Assembly (NCBI RefSeq): GCF_020905335.1
Contig: NZ_JAJJMN010000002.1
Location: 1,302,001-1,366,000, forward strand
DNA length: 64,000 bases
Direction: 5' to 3'
Source: Flavobacterium lipolyticum
GTDB taxonomy: Bacteria; Bacteroidota; Bacteroidia; Flavobacteriales; Flavobacteriaceae
Under the pieces are notes generated by a model, which saw nothing but the letters and a program-made list of their open reading frames with translations, was not told the DNA's origin and did no database searches. A program made the translations under genes and the position numbers. Position 1 is the stretch's first letter. Each line of letters opens with the position of its first letter. This document shows positions 8,530 to 17,883 of this stretch, one piece after another.

Positions 8530-8660
8530 CTACCACTGGAGCCAGTGCAGATACGGAAGCCCGCGGATTGCCAAAGAACTTTCTGCAATTGGCATTAAAG
8601 TATCCCGCCTTAGCGAAGTATGGGTCTCGGACATAACCTATATTGAGATCGACGAAGGTT
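8530..8660 (+). mobile_element. IS3-family transposase (OrfB) relic with internal deletion
   Basis: One frame reads RYGSPRIAKELSAIGIKVSR, the HTH_21 part of an IS3 OrfB. It jumps directly to LSEVWVSDITYIEIDEG, which contains the first Asp of the DDE catalytic triad. In intact transposases these parts are separated by some tens of residues, so an internal deletion has occurred. No start codon, terminal repeats or remaining catalytic residues are visible. The relic runs into the 3' end of a truncated minus-strand collar gene. Confidence 0.7.
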
Positions 8661-8877
8661 GCTTGCTGTCATCGGCTGTACCAGTCCCAACAAGAGTCCT
8701 GCCGGCAAGATTAGGAGTGTAATTCCCTAAGGAGTTTCTTAATGTTACATGCTTAGCAGGTATTTCCTTTCCGTCACATATCAACCAGCCATCTAATTTG
8801 AAATCACCCTTAAACGCAAATGGTACTATCGTTCGTATCGGAACCTGAGTAAAATCTGAAATTGAATTGTTTCCCAT
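8638..8877 (-). pseudogene. Truncated tail-collar protein
   Basis: 79 residues, about half the length of the neighbouring collar protein and clearly its paralogue: MGNNSISDFTQVPI, GWLICDGKEIPAKHVTLRNSLG and NLAGRTLVGTG align with the start of the 177-residue protein. Homology ends at about residue 70, where the IS3 relic begins; the last residues derive from IS DNA. The lost part is the C-terminal GEY..HSHT and YYVIHYII region. It is the most distal gene of the minus-strand cluster. Confidence 0.75.
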
Positions 8878-8933
8878 ATCAATCTTATTTTAATATTATT
8901 ACTTCGCTATTAATTCACAGTCTTTTTATCCAT

Positions 8934-9467
8934 TTATTCACTTCCGGCGTAAATAATGTAATGGATGACGTAATAAGGCTGCATGGTGTTATGGCCCTTA
9001 TCGTTACCCTCAGAATCTGTACCATATAAAGGTATGTCGTTTTTAAGAAGGTCTATATCGATCTTTGCATAAAGACTGTCACCGATAAAATTTAGAAAAT
9101 GAAATCCGAAATTGCCTTTGTTTATAGTATGGCTATGACTTGGCATTTCAGCAACTGTCAATTGGTGCTTGTACTCTCCACCTGTCCTGCCTAAAAGCCA
9201 ATTGGTATCATTCTTATCAAAATTGGCCTTTGTCTTATCCGATTGTTCGAAATCAACATCAACAGTACCACTCCCTACAAGAGTCCTGCAGACAAGATTA
9301 GGCGTTTTTACATCCCCTAAGGCGTTTCTTAATGTCACATGCTTATCAAGTATGTCTCTTCCGTCACATTTCAACCACCCCTCCGGTATGTATTCATCCT
9401 TAAGCGCAAATGGTAATATCGTTCCTATCGGAACCTGTGTAAACTCTAAAATTGAATTTTTTCCCAT
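8934..9467 (-). CDS. Phage-tail-collar-domain protein
   Basis: 177 residues with the collar (microcystin-dependent-protein-like) pattern. It has QVPIGTILPFA, then GWLKCDGRDI, then TPNLVCRTLVG, then GGEYKHQLTVAEMPSHSHTI and a final NTMQPYYVIHYIIYAG. No signal peptide is visible. Collar domains occur in phage tail fibres and in secreted or sheath-associated proteins. It lies 43 bases downstream of the S74-type gene and is followed by its truncated paralogue, so this end of the cluster shows tandem duplication. Confidence 0.85.
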   Translation of the reverse strand: MGKNSILEFTQVPIGTILPFALKDEYIPEGWLKCDGRDILDKHVTLRNALGDVKTPNLVCRTLVGSGTVDVDFEQSDKTKANFDKNDTNWLLGRTGGEYKHQLTVAEMPSHSHTINKGNFGFHFLNFIGDSLYAKIDIDLLKNDIPLYGTDSEGNDKGHNTMQPYYVIHYIIYAGSE

Positions 9468-9510
9468 ATCTATTTTTATTTAATGTTGTTACTTATTTTA
9501 TTTACTGTTG

Positions 9511-10395
9511 TCACTTATTTTCCGCTATCTCCGAAACCAATACCCGCTCTATGGCTCGTAAACGATCATCGGTCTTTTCCTGTTCTTTTTTTAACGCACT
9601 AACGGTTTTGGTTAAGGTAAATTTTTCTCCCTCCAGTACTTCAATACGCTTTAATAAGGCTTGAGTAGCACTTACATTGAGCATGCCAATTGCTTCATAG
9701 TCCACAGAATGAAAATCACGAACTTCTTTCCCGTAAACAAAAACAGTTCCTTCTCTGGTACAACTTACTCTGATTGTATTTTGTTTGATCTCCAGAATTT
9801 CTGTTAACATTTCTTCACCGCTAAAAATCAATTTGATTTTATCCGCAACGACAAGGTCTTTGGTATCTACCGGTATCCAGCTTTTATGAATCGTACTTAA
9901 CCGGTAAATATTCGGAATGACCTCTGTCTGTTTGGTAATAACAGCAAGCGGATACACTTTTTCTACCTGTTGGGCAATGACTTTTTTATATACTTTATTG
10001 CCTCTTTGTACGGTATCGATCATTTTATAATCTGTTATAACAATTTTTGAAAGGATGTCCAGGTCATTGGCATTGTTACTCTCGCCCAATATTTTTTTGA
10101 TACGCTCGTCTGAAAATACATTAAACTGCAGTGCTGAAATACCATCTGACGCATATATTGAATTTTTCAGCACATTCATTTCCAGTACTTTGGAAGATTT
10201 ATAGCCGTATATAAAAAAATTACTGGGATAACTGCTTTCTCCTCCGGAAACAACAAATTTGCCTTGTGTAGGTGTAGAGGTGCCAATGCCCACATTTCCA
10301 TTTGGAAGAATTTTTAATGCATCAGTACCTTGCGCCTGCAACTGAATTGTTATTACAAACAAAATGATTCCTGTTATTCTATGTATTTTTTTCAT
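9511..10395 (-). CDS. Secreted tail-fibre-like protein with peptidase S74 chaperone domain
   Basis: 294 residues. A signal peptide (MKKIHRITGIILFVITIQLQAQ) is followed by LKILPNGNVGIGTSTPTQ, a motif common in Bacteroidota surface proteins. A C-terminal intramolecular chaperone of the endosialidase/S74 type follows (FSDERIKKILGESNNANDL ... KVIAQQVEKVYP), then a coiled coil (residues about 245-285). In phage fibres this domain assists trimer folding and may cleave itself off. The family pattern SDxRxKxxI is intact. It is co-transcribed with the collar genes downstream and probably with the large genes upstream. Confidence 0.82.
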   Translation of the reverse strand: MKKIHRITGIILFVITIQLQAQGTDALKILPNGNVGIGTSTPTQGKFVVSGGESSYPSNFFIYGYKSSKVLEMNVLKNSIYASDGISALQFNVFSDERIKKILGESNNANDLDILSKIVITDYKMIDTVQRGNKVYKKVIAQQVEKVYPLAVITKQTEVIPNIYRLSTIHKSWIPVDTKDLVVADKIKLIFSGEEMLTEILEIKQNTIRVSCTREGTVFVYGKEVRDFHSVDYEAIGMLNVSATQALLKRIEVLEGEKFTLTKTVSALKKEQEKTDDRLRAIERVLVSEIAENK

Positions 10396-10427
10396 TTTAT
10401 AAGGATTTAATTAAATAAAATTTCGAA

Positions 10428-12479
10428 TTAATAACCTGTTTTACAAGTTAACTGAGCTCCTTTGGTAACCGTAAATCCGGGTTTGAAAGCAATGCTTCCC
10501 GCCGAATTAAAGATGGTAGTAACAGAGGGGGGTATCGTGAGCCCTTCGACAATAATAGAAGCAGAGGCGCGATATACCGTATTCGTACTTAAATTAGACT
10601 GACTAACAGTTACTTCATTTTCGGCAACTTTACTTGCAGTTACTGCTATCAGATTGGTTGCAGTAACCGTATAAAGTGTTCCATCGGGCGCAAGTGTTAC
10701 ATTTTTCTTGATGTTACCAACAGAAGCCTCCAAACCAACTGAAAAAGCATTGGGATGATCTACATCATTTTTAAATCCCATTATTTTTTGCGGCGAGCTG
10801 TACGAATCTGTAGCATAAATCGTAAAAGAGGCATCGGAAACCAGTATCGATGCATTATTCAACTGGACGACCGATTTATCAAAAACAACCGCTTTATTCT
10901 CGACGGGATTGTATTTTGCGAGTTTATTATTGTAAACAAAAAAAACATTTAACTTTGCATCCATAACGGGTTGCGAAATCCCGGTATTAGCGTTATTTTC
11001 TGAGTCAATAAATTGTGTTTTGATATCTCCTGTTGTTTCGTCAACATCAAAAACAAACAGCTTACTGCTATTATCATAACCATTGAGTACAAAAACTCTG
11101 AAATTGTCCTGAACCACCGGAAACGGAATATAAAAATTAGTATCATTCTTATACCCTCCCAAAACATAGTCAGATGTTGCTATACTACTTCCGTCCAAAT
11201 TGTTCAATACGATCAGACGGCTTTTATTCTGCTGCGTATCAACAGCTATAAAAAAAGCTTTACTTTCATCGGGACTTAACGAAACCGGACCAATAATTTC
11301 ATTGGCTTTTGGTTCGTATTTCCAACGTATTTTACATTGCGGATAGGCCGATAGGGCCACAATTCCAGGATCCGATGGGAGGTAAAGCGTTCCGTCGTAC
11401 CCGATAGTTGCATTATTGTTGATGGTGCTCAACTGTCTGTTTGTGATTTCCGACAGGGATTTGCTGAACAGTATATTTCCGGAATTGTTTAAATCCAGTA
11501 TGCTCAGTTTTCCGGATCTCGAAATATAATACAGCCTTCCTCTTTCGTCAATTAAAGGCCATGATCTGGCAACATCATCAACTGCTTTTAGCCACAAAAC
11601 GTTTCCTCTCGAGTCCAGTTGTTTTACATAAAAAACAGCCTGTGTACCCGAAGTTGCCTGAGTAAAAACAAGAGGCTGGTTTTTATAGATTGCCAGGGCA
11701 CCCGTTGGGCCAATCTCCTGAAAATACTCATTCCCTATTGGCAGTTTTCGAATTTGTGCCTCGACCACAAAGCTATTTGATTTCCAATTTAATAAACTGT
11801 TATGCTGCGCGTTTACAAAAGACTGAGACCAGTCTTCTCTAAAAGGATACGGGTCTACTTCATAAGTTGCCAGTACTTTTGGTTTTTTAGAAAAGTTCGA
11901 AGGCGTTTCGGCTGTTATAGAAGAAAAAAAACGCGTATCCTGTCCCTTTTCAGGTGAACGAGCCGCTAAAGATAAAATTCCATCCGGCAAAAATCCTAAA
12001 ACAGGTTTAGGCAAATCGGGTATTCTGAGTTTCATCATCGCTGAAGCAGAACTCTTTTTTAACTGATCCATCCCTATAGGACCTTCGGTATTTTTTTTTA
12101 TATCGGCCCAGTTTAATCCCGGATCCGTCAAACTAATTTCACTTCCGCTCCATCCATTAGGGCCTTTTAAAATGGTAATGGTCTGAACCGAAAATTCAGA
12201 CATCCTGTCATTGGGTCTGTTGTATAATTTTAAAGCCAGTGATCCAATTTTAGCATTAACAGGTACACTTTTAAAATCAAATTTAAAAAAGGACTTACTG
12301 GTTTCTTCTCCTTTTTCATTGGCACTAACGCGTAAATCAGCACTACTCTCCGAAGGTATTGCCTTGTCAATTTCGGGCAATAAAACCGTATATTTTACTT
12401 GCGAAAACCCATTTTGAGGTTTTATCAGCATTACTAGTAAAAAAACGACACAGGTATGGTATATTTTATTCATAATCAT
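10428..12479 (-). CDS. Secreted DNRLRE/beta-propeller protein
   Basis: 683 residues with a signal peptide (hydrophobic CVVFLLVMLI, then NGFSQ). Residues about 30-200 resemble the DNRLRE domain seen in surface proteins (SFFKFDFKSVPVNAKIGSLALKL). Residues about 230-600 form PQQ/WD-like blades that repeat an 'I..DERGRLYYIS' or 'IGYDGTLYLPS' pattern. The end (SIAFKPGFTVTKGAQLTCK) resembles a short beta module common at the end of exported Bacteroidota proteins. No canonical T9SS sorting domain is evident. Function is unknown; the fold suggests extracellular binding. Confidence 0.7.
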   Translation of the reverse strand: MIMNKIYHTCVVFLLVMLIKPQNGFSQVKYTVLLPEIDKAIPSESSADLRVSANEKGEETSKSFFKFDFKSVPVNAKIGSLALKLYNRPNDRMSEFSVQTITILKGPNGWSGSEISLTDPGLNWADIKKNTEGPIGMDQLKKSSASAMMKLRIPDLPKPVLGFLPDGILSLAARSPEKGQDTRFFSSITAETPSNFSKKPKVLATYEVDPYPFREDWSQSFVNAQHNSLLNWKSNSFVVEAQIRKLPIGNEYFQEIGPTGALAIYKNQPLVFTQATSGTQAVFYVKQLDSRGNVLWLKAVDDVARSWPLIDERGRLYYISRSGKLSILDLNNSGNILFSKSLSEITNRQLSTINNNATIGYDGTLYLPSDPGIVALSAYPQCKIRWKYEPKANEIIGPVSLSPDESKAFFIAVDTQQNKSRLIVLNNLDGSSIATSDYVLGGYKNDTNFYIPFPVVQDNFRVFVLNGYDNSSKLFVFDVDETTGDIKTQFIDSENNANTGISQPVMDAKLNVFFVYNNKLAKYNPVENKAVVFDKSVVQLNNASILVSDASFTIYATDSYSSPQKIMGFKNDVDHPNAFSVGLEASVGNIKKNVTLAPDGTLYTVTATNLIAVTASKVAENEVTVSQSNLSTNTVYRASASIIVEGLTIPPSVTTIFNSAGSIAFKPGFTVTKGAQLTCKTGY

Positions 12480-12496
12480 TAATTTATATTTTTAAA

Positions 12497-14299
12497 TTAT
12501 GTTAAAATCAAAGTCTGACTAGTTACCACCGGTACCCAATAAAACAAAATAGAATACGTAATTCCGCGATCACCTCCATCAGTCAGAACCATGTACCATA
12601 AGCAACCTTTAAAAAAACCGGTTACAATTTTGGAGTCTTTTGTTGTGTCAAAACTAAATTCGACGGATGATGTGTCCAGCTGACTACTGCCATAATCGCC
12701 ATTATTTAAGGTTACTCTGCTAAAATATTTTTTCTTATCAGTTTTCTCTTGATAACCTCCTAACAAAAAAATACCGGTACTGTCTATCGTATCCTTTCCT
12801 ACAAATGATAAGCCACTGGACAGATAAGAATTAGTATTGATTTTTAAGGGTTTTATTTCCATCCAGCTGTTTTTATTCCATTTCCAGATATCAGAAGTCT
12901 CAGTCCCTCCTATTTCCGAAAAACCACCGCCTATCCATAGTTCTTTCCTGTTTCCGTTGTTGTCAAGTTCTACTGTAATACCGGCAAGATATCTTGGGCT
13001 CCAGGGCATTTTTGCAGGATTGTTTTTATTCACATTAACACTTCCGTTTGCGTTGATGTTGTCCCAATCTTTGCCATTTCCCGATACCCATACGTCATTT
13101 AACGCTCTTCCCCACTCGTCGACGCCTCCCAACAACCAAATTTTCTCCTCATCTCCATGAGGAAAGAGTACCGCAGAATGTCCTGTCCGTGAAGACCATG
13201 GTAAAGCCTCTGTAATGACTACTCTTGCTCCGGCTTCGGCATCTAAATTAAGGATCGCTACACGATTATTAAATTTCATAGGTTCTATATAACTCCCCCC
13301 TGTAAAAAACAATCGCCCATGTAATTCTCCCGTACTTTTCAGGTGTAACAGTGGAGAGTTGGCAAAAGGTTTTAAGCTGTTTTTCTCCTCTTCTGATAGT
13401 GTTACTCTTTGCCAATTCTCCGAGAAACCTTCATTGGTATTTGTATACCCAACATGATTGATCCGTGTACTCCCGCCTTCCGTTTTTAACATTAAACTAA
13501 ATAGAAAAGAAGAATCCTGACTCACACAAAAATTACCTATCGTAAATAAAGCATCAATCCCGGTCGGGTTTGCGTTTGTATATAACTTTGATTCTCCCAG
13601 GGCTCTTACCTGAATTATTTTTGTAATAGAAGCGTCTCCGGTTTTTACTTCCAGTGTATAAGAATGATCCCCACTCGCGACACTATTTATCAAATAATTT
13701 CCGGAACCTGTTGTTACCTCCCCTTTCTGTAATTCTTGCAATCCCTCTCTCAAAATGTAGCGCTCGCCTTTAATGTTCCAGGATAGTACCACAGCCTTAT
13801 TGCGTTGCAAAACCGTATAGTTGGACTCGAACAGATTAATTTCCGGTTTTGCCTGTTTCACTATAACGGTAAAAGGGATCTCCACAATTTCTCTGGGTAC
13901 GCTTGTGTCCTTTTTATCTTTAAAGGTTATTAGTAATTCTGTAGACGGTGTTGTAACCGTAGCTTTCTCTGCTCTGATTTTTAGGATCAGATAGGTATAT
14001 TCATCGGTATAGTCTCTTGGAAAAATATACGATCTTTTGCCCGGGTCATTGCTATCAAATAAAAACTCGCAAATTTTTACCGGAAAAGTTGCAAGTTTAT
14101 TGGTATCGTCAATTTTTGCCCATAGTTCACAACTCAGGTTTTTCAAATCTTCTTTTTCTACAATAGTTTCCAGATTCCCGATCGAAAAAACGCCCATTAA
14201 TAAAATGGCTCTTAAATTTTCCTCAGAAATTAGTATATCCAGCTTCAAAGCATCACCATTTCTTACCAAATTACTACTGCCAGTTGTTACATACCCCAT
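12497..14299 (-). CDS. Kelch-like repeat protein of unknown function
   Basis: 600 residues without a signal peptide. Residues 1-150 are beta-rich and begin MGYVTTGSSNLVRNGD; residues about 150-240 look like an Ig-like module (EINLFESNYTVLQRNKAVVLSW). The C-terminal half has Kelch-type blades: SRTGHSAVLFPHGDEEKIWLLGG, NDVWVSGNGKDW, ELWIGGGFSEIGG and GIFLLGGYQEK. Such propellers bind proteins or glycans. It starts 20 bases after the 1183-residue gene and ends 17 bases before the secreted propeller gene, so all three are probably translated from one message. Confidence 0.65.
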   Translation of the reverse strand: MGYVTTGSSNLVRNGDALKLDILISEENLRAILLMGVFSIGNLETIVEKEDLKNLSCELWAKIDDTNKLATFPVKICEFLFDSNDPGKRSYIFPRDYTDEYTYLILKIRAEKATVTTPSTELLITFKDKKDTSVPREIVEIPFTVIVKQAKPEINLFESNYTVLQRNKAVVLSWNIKGERYILREGLQELQKGEVTTGSGNYLINSVASGDHSYTLEVKTGDASITKIIQVRALGESKLYTNANPTGIDALFTIGNFCVSQDSSFLFSLMLKTEGGSTRINHVGYTNTNEGFSENWQRVTLSEEEKNSLKPFANSPLLHLKSTGELHGRLFFTGGSYIEPMKFNNRVAILNLDAEAGARVVITEALPWSSRTGHSAVLFPHGDEEKIWLLGGVDEWGRALNDVWVSGNGKDWDNINANGSVNVNKNNPAKMPWSPRYLAGITVELDNNGNRKELWIGGGFSEIGGTETSDIWKWNKNSWMEIKPLKINTNSYLSSGLSFVGKDTIDSTGIFLLGGYQEKTDKKKYFSRVTLNNGDYGSSQLDTSSVEFSFDTTKDSKIVTGFFKGCLWYMVLTDGGDRGITYSILFYWVPVVTSQTLILT

Positions 14300-14319
14300 A
14301 TTTTTTTGAATTTAATACG

Positions 14320-17300
14320 TTAATTATTGGTTTTTAAATTGCTTAATCTCAACCATCCCTCATACACTTGTTGTTTTTTAAAACCCGAAATCTGCTTGCT
14401 TTTTCCCTCAGGGAGGTCTTCATTGTTTTTCCAGGTCATCACGTCCGACTTATGCGTCCATTTCCAGTTTGAACTAATACTCGTTGGTATCGGGATACCC
14501 GGGGCTACTTGCTCTGCAATAAAGGGAGCTACCCTAAAACTAATATTCAATTGTGACAATACCCGGGAAGAATTAGAATGAAACAGTTCAATAAATTTAG
14601 TAGGCAAAATCCCCGTCGACAGATGAGTTCCCATGGAAGGATTGAGTAACAAGCTCACTTTTAATGGATCTTGATGTAAGGTCATTTTTAATGAAGCGTT
14701 CTTTCTAAAAAAAGGGATATCGCTAAAATTAAAGTCAGGAGCATTGGTTGTCATGTAAAATGCGTCTGAATCATCATCACGAAAATAACCTACCAGGCCA
14801 TCTTTCTCCATGGAATAATCCCCTATGCTCAGCGGAAATTTAACCGTGTCTATAAAGCCAATGTCTTCTTTGCCTGATCTATCCCATCTTTGGTTGTAAT
14901 ACGGTAATCCCAGCACCTCCAACCCTATTGCACAACGAGCCAAAGCTAATGGCTGACCGTATAACAATGCCGATGTATTTTGCTGTACCGCATTGCTGCC
15001 CAAAGCATTTAAACCTATCTTATAAGCCAAATCCATAAGACCTGATACTTTACTTCCGCTATCTAATGCATCGAGCAGCTTCTTTAAGGGTAGATTGTCC
15101 TCTAAATCCGGAATGACATTCCCGCCCGGAAAAGGCCTTTTTAGCAAACTCAGTCCTTCGTCTTTTGTCACATCTGATGCGATTTGAAGTACGACAACTT
15201 CATTACCCTCACCATCATAAATCAATATGTTTTTATCTAAATAATTGGGAACTAACCATCCAAAAATCGGATTATCGATTTTTCCGGTATCCTGATACAC
15301 CAAGTTGTCTTTTGCGTTTAACCAGCTGAATTTTAAACGCGAAGGCTGAACTATTCTCGGTGGCAGCGGTATTGTGGTACCCTGATCTTTCTGATTGGCT
15401 TTTAGCATAACAGCACAGGCTATTTCAGGATTATTAGTTGCTTTATCTGTTATTACTTTTTTTACCTGTCCGAAAACATCTACTATCGAAAGGTTTTTTA
15501 TATCCAGACTCCCTGAACGCAACGGATTAAAAAGGTTTAAATCGGTGCCATAAATGTTGCCGGGATTACACCCGACTTTGTAGCCATCGTCACCAATAAT
15601 ATTTAATTCGTCGCGGTCAATCAAATATTCCGTAGCAAATTTGTAGTCTTCATCGCTTACATATTTAAACGGAGGCAATTGAATGTCTGTTCTTTGCATT
15701 AACAAGGTTTTATTCAACCCGCTTAATGATTGAGCCAAAAGATTCAGATTTCCATATTTATTGACTAGACTATCCGGAATCGTTCTTTTAAGGTTTGCAA
15801 AAACCGAATTAGAGAATGGGCTTATGCCACTTATCGAAACCCCTTGTCCGTTAGCCCCAGTCGAATGCTTATTAAAATAAAGACCTTCCTGCAACTCCCA
15901 TTTATCTGTATACTCCACCAGATCCAAATTTTTAATATCAGAATCATCGGGAGTATATACAGCATCCCACACCATAAATAAAGGGGTCCATGCCTGTTGC
16001 CATAGGGTTATGGCAAAACTTTCATGCGCTTTTTCATTATCCTCATATTGAGGCTTCAATTGAATTTTGACTACCTCTTTGCCAAAAGCTTTAATGGCAG
16101 GGCTGGTTTTGTCTTTTCCTTCCCCCAACTGTGCTTCCTTATAGGCCTCAAGAGCAAAGTCTAAAGAAAGCGAATGATCCAGCAAAAGCGTTTCACAGAC
16201 CAGTGTCTTTATTTCCTTAAAAGGTATTTTGGCAGACCCTAATTCATCCACTTTCGGAATCGTAATTTTAGAACTGAAAATCGTGACCGGAATAGTGGTT
16301 TCGTTGTAGGGCACTTTTATATAAAGCTTACTCAATAACTGAGAAGCAACTCTGCAATTGATTTCTTTGTCTGAACTTTGAAAAACAGGTTTTTCGGTGT
16401 TACCAATTCCTGAACCGCAAAGTAAAAGCACAGGATCGTTGGGTTCCCAAAAACGATCTTCGAGTTTCTGCCTGAGGATAAACGCTGCGTTTTTACCTGA
16501 TAGCTCCTTGTGCGTATTTAAAGCAGCAACGCGTTGTTCTACTTCTGTAGTCAATAATTCAATCTCTATCTTTCTGCTTACCAACTGGTTTAAAATAGGC
16601 TCCCGGGATGCGTTGTAATCAAAGTCCGCAACATCGTAACCATTAACAGTTTTAGAAGCTTGTTTGTACCATAAAAAATAATGTTCCTGCTGCAGGCTTA
16701 TGATTTCCTCTTTTATTTTGTTACTATTAATCTGAACTTCATTCAACTCATTCAGCTCTTTTGAAATAGCATTGTTTTCAGGAAAATAAGGGCTGTCGTT
16801 TTTACTTTCCAATTGGCTGTCATCTGCTTCAACTCTCGTTATTTCCCAAAACGAACTTCTGTTTTTGGGAGAAAAACCTCTTTTATGAATTTCGGTTTGT
16901 ATGGCTTTTAAACCGGGTTCATTTGTATTGTCTTCCAGAAATTGGTACTGTAAGGCATTAAGCAACTCTTCGATACCTGTTTTTTCAATTTCATTGCTTT
17001 TTATAATTTGAGCGCTTAATGATTCTACTGCCGTATTGCCCGCATAAACCTGTACCTCTCCGTCAGGAACTCCGCTTTTTAATTCCGTATTCCATTGAAT
17101 GCTATGGATAGAAGAATGAAGCAAACAGGATTCAGGATATTCATTCCCGTCATATTTCCACTGTTGTTTAAACCAGTCTAATTCTCTTTCCTTGCCCGTC
17201 TGTTCGTTTGTTTTTGCTTCTCCGTCAAAATCCGGAGGCGAGATCGGATCATCGGCCGGATTGTTGTACCATCCTGTAACCACATAAGTTAAAGTACAAT

Positions 17301-17871
17301 CCGAATCTATATCTTCCATGTCATCATGAAAGCCAAAAACGTTTTTACTACTGAGATAAAAGGACGAAAAATACGGATTGGCGGCTCCTACTCCTGTTAG
17401 AATTGACTCCGAAATGGCATCATCATACGCCGAAGACCACTCAAAGGTTTTTCCTAAATTACTAAGATCGAGTTTGTCTTTGTGTATTGTAATCCAGTTT
17501 AATTCCGCGTCCCTGCCTTTAACAGCATTTTTTTCATCGCTTCTAACAATCCATAGCCGACAATCCATATTTTCCAATCCTTTATCGGTTCGGATACGAG
17601 CTACTATCCATCGGTTAGGCGCAAATGGAAATTTTGCTTCTCCCCCTTCGTCTACAAAAGAATGTTTCAAAGCTTTCGGCAAGGTCCAATGCAGGTGTAT
17701 CCCTCTTTTTAAGGTTACCTCTTTCTTTATATTGGGTTGTAACACATTTCCTAAAATACTCTGAGTGTATTGTTGCAATTGTGGACTTAAATCCACGCAA
17801 TCCTTCTTGTCCTTGCTCAGCGCCAGTGCTTCCATATACATGGGTACAAAAAGTTTGGAATTATTACTCAT
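14320..17871 (-). CDS. Very large protein of unknown function (1183 aa)
   Basis: I do not recognise this family. It begins MSNNSKLFVPMYMEALALSK with no signal peptide and no clear membrane helix. Early conserved-looking segments are RGIHLHWTLPKALKHSF and FPFAPNRWIVARIRTD. A predicted helical coil lies around residues 370-450 (ELNELNEVQINSNKIKEEI). The C-terminal third is beta-rich with a WKWTHKSDVMTWKNNED segment. Position between the 727- and 600-residue genes, with gaps of 12 and 20 bases, makes it a core cluster component. Confidence 0.6.
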   Translation of the reverse strand: MSNNSKLFVPMYMEALALSKDKKDCVDLSPQLQQYTQSILGNVLQPNIKKEVTLKRGIHLHWTLPKALKHSFVDEGGEAKFPFAPNRWIVARIRTDKGLENMDCRLWIVRSDEKNAVKGRDAELNWITIHKDKLDLSNLGKTFEWSSAYDDAISESILTGVGAANPYFSSFYLSSKNVFGFHDDMEDIDSDCTLTYVVTGWYNNPADDPISPPDFDGEAKTNEQTGKERELDWFKQQWKYDGNEYPESCLLHSSIHSIQWNTELKSGVPDGEVQVYAGNTAVESLSAQIIKSNEIEKTGIEELLNALQYQFLEDNTNEPGLKAIQTEIHKRGFSPKNRSSFWEITRVEADDSQLESKNDSPYFPENNAISKELNELNEVQINSNKIKEEIISLQQEHYFLWYKQASKTVNGYDVADFDYNASREPILNQLVSRKIEIELLTTEVEQRVAALNTHKELSGKNAAFILRQKLEDRFWEPNDPVLLLCGSGIGNTEKPVFQSSDKEINCRVASQLLSKLYIKVPYNETTIPVTIFSSKITIPKVDELGSAKIPFKEIKTLVCETLLLDHSLSLDFALEAYKEAQLGEGKDKTSPAIKAFGKEVVKIQLKPQYEDNEKAHESFAITLWQQAWTPLFMVWDAVYTPDDSDIKNLDLVEYTDKWELQEGLYFNKHSTGANGQGVSISGISPFSNSVFANLKRTIPDSLVNKYGNLNLLAQSLSGLNKTLLMQRTDIQLPPFKYVSDEDYKFATEYLIDRDELNIIGDDGYKVGCNPGNIYGTDLNLFNPLRSGSLDIKNLSIVDVFGQVKKVITDKATNNPEIACAVMLKANQKDQGTTIPLPPRIVQPSRLKFSWLNAKDNLVYQDTGKIDNPIFGWLVPNYLDKNILIYDGEGNEVVVLQIASDVTKDEGLSLLKRPFPGGNVIPDLEDNLPLKKLLDALDSGSKVSGLMDLAYKIGLNALGSNAVQQNTSALLYGQPLALARCAIGLEVLGLPYYNQRWDRSGKEDIGFIDTVKFPLSIGDYSMEKDGLVGYFRDDDSDAFYMTTNAPDFNFSDIPFFRKNASLKMTLHQDPLKVSLLLNPSMGTHLSTGILPTKFIELFHSNSSRVLSQLNISFRVAPFIAEQVAPGIPIPTSISSNWKWTHKSDVMTWKNNEDLPEGKSKQISGFKKQQVYEGWLRLSNLKTNN

Positions 17872-17883
17872 GGTTGTCTTTTT

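Noticed and set aside
16397..16618. Plus-strand ORFs across 9-23 kb (for example 16397-16618, 17378-17764)
   Set aside because: Antisense shadows of the large minus-strand genes; no independent coding evidence.
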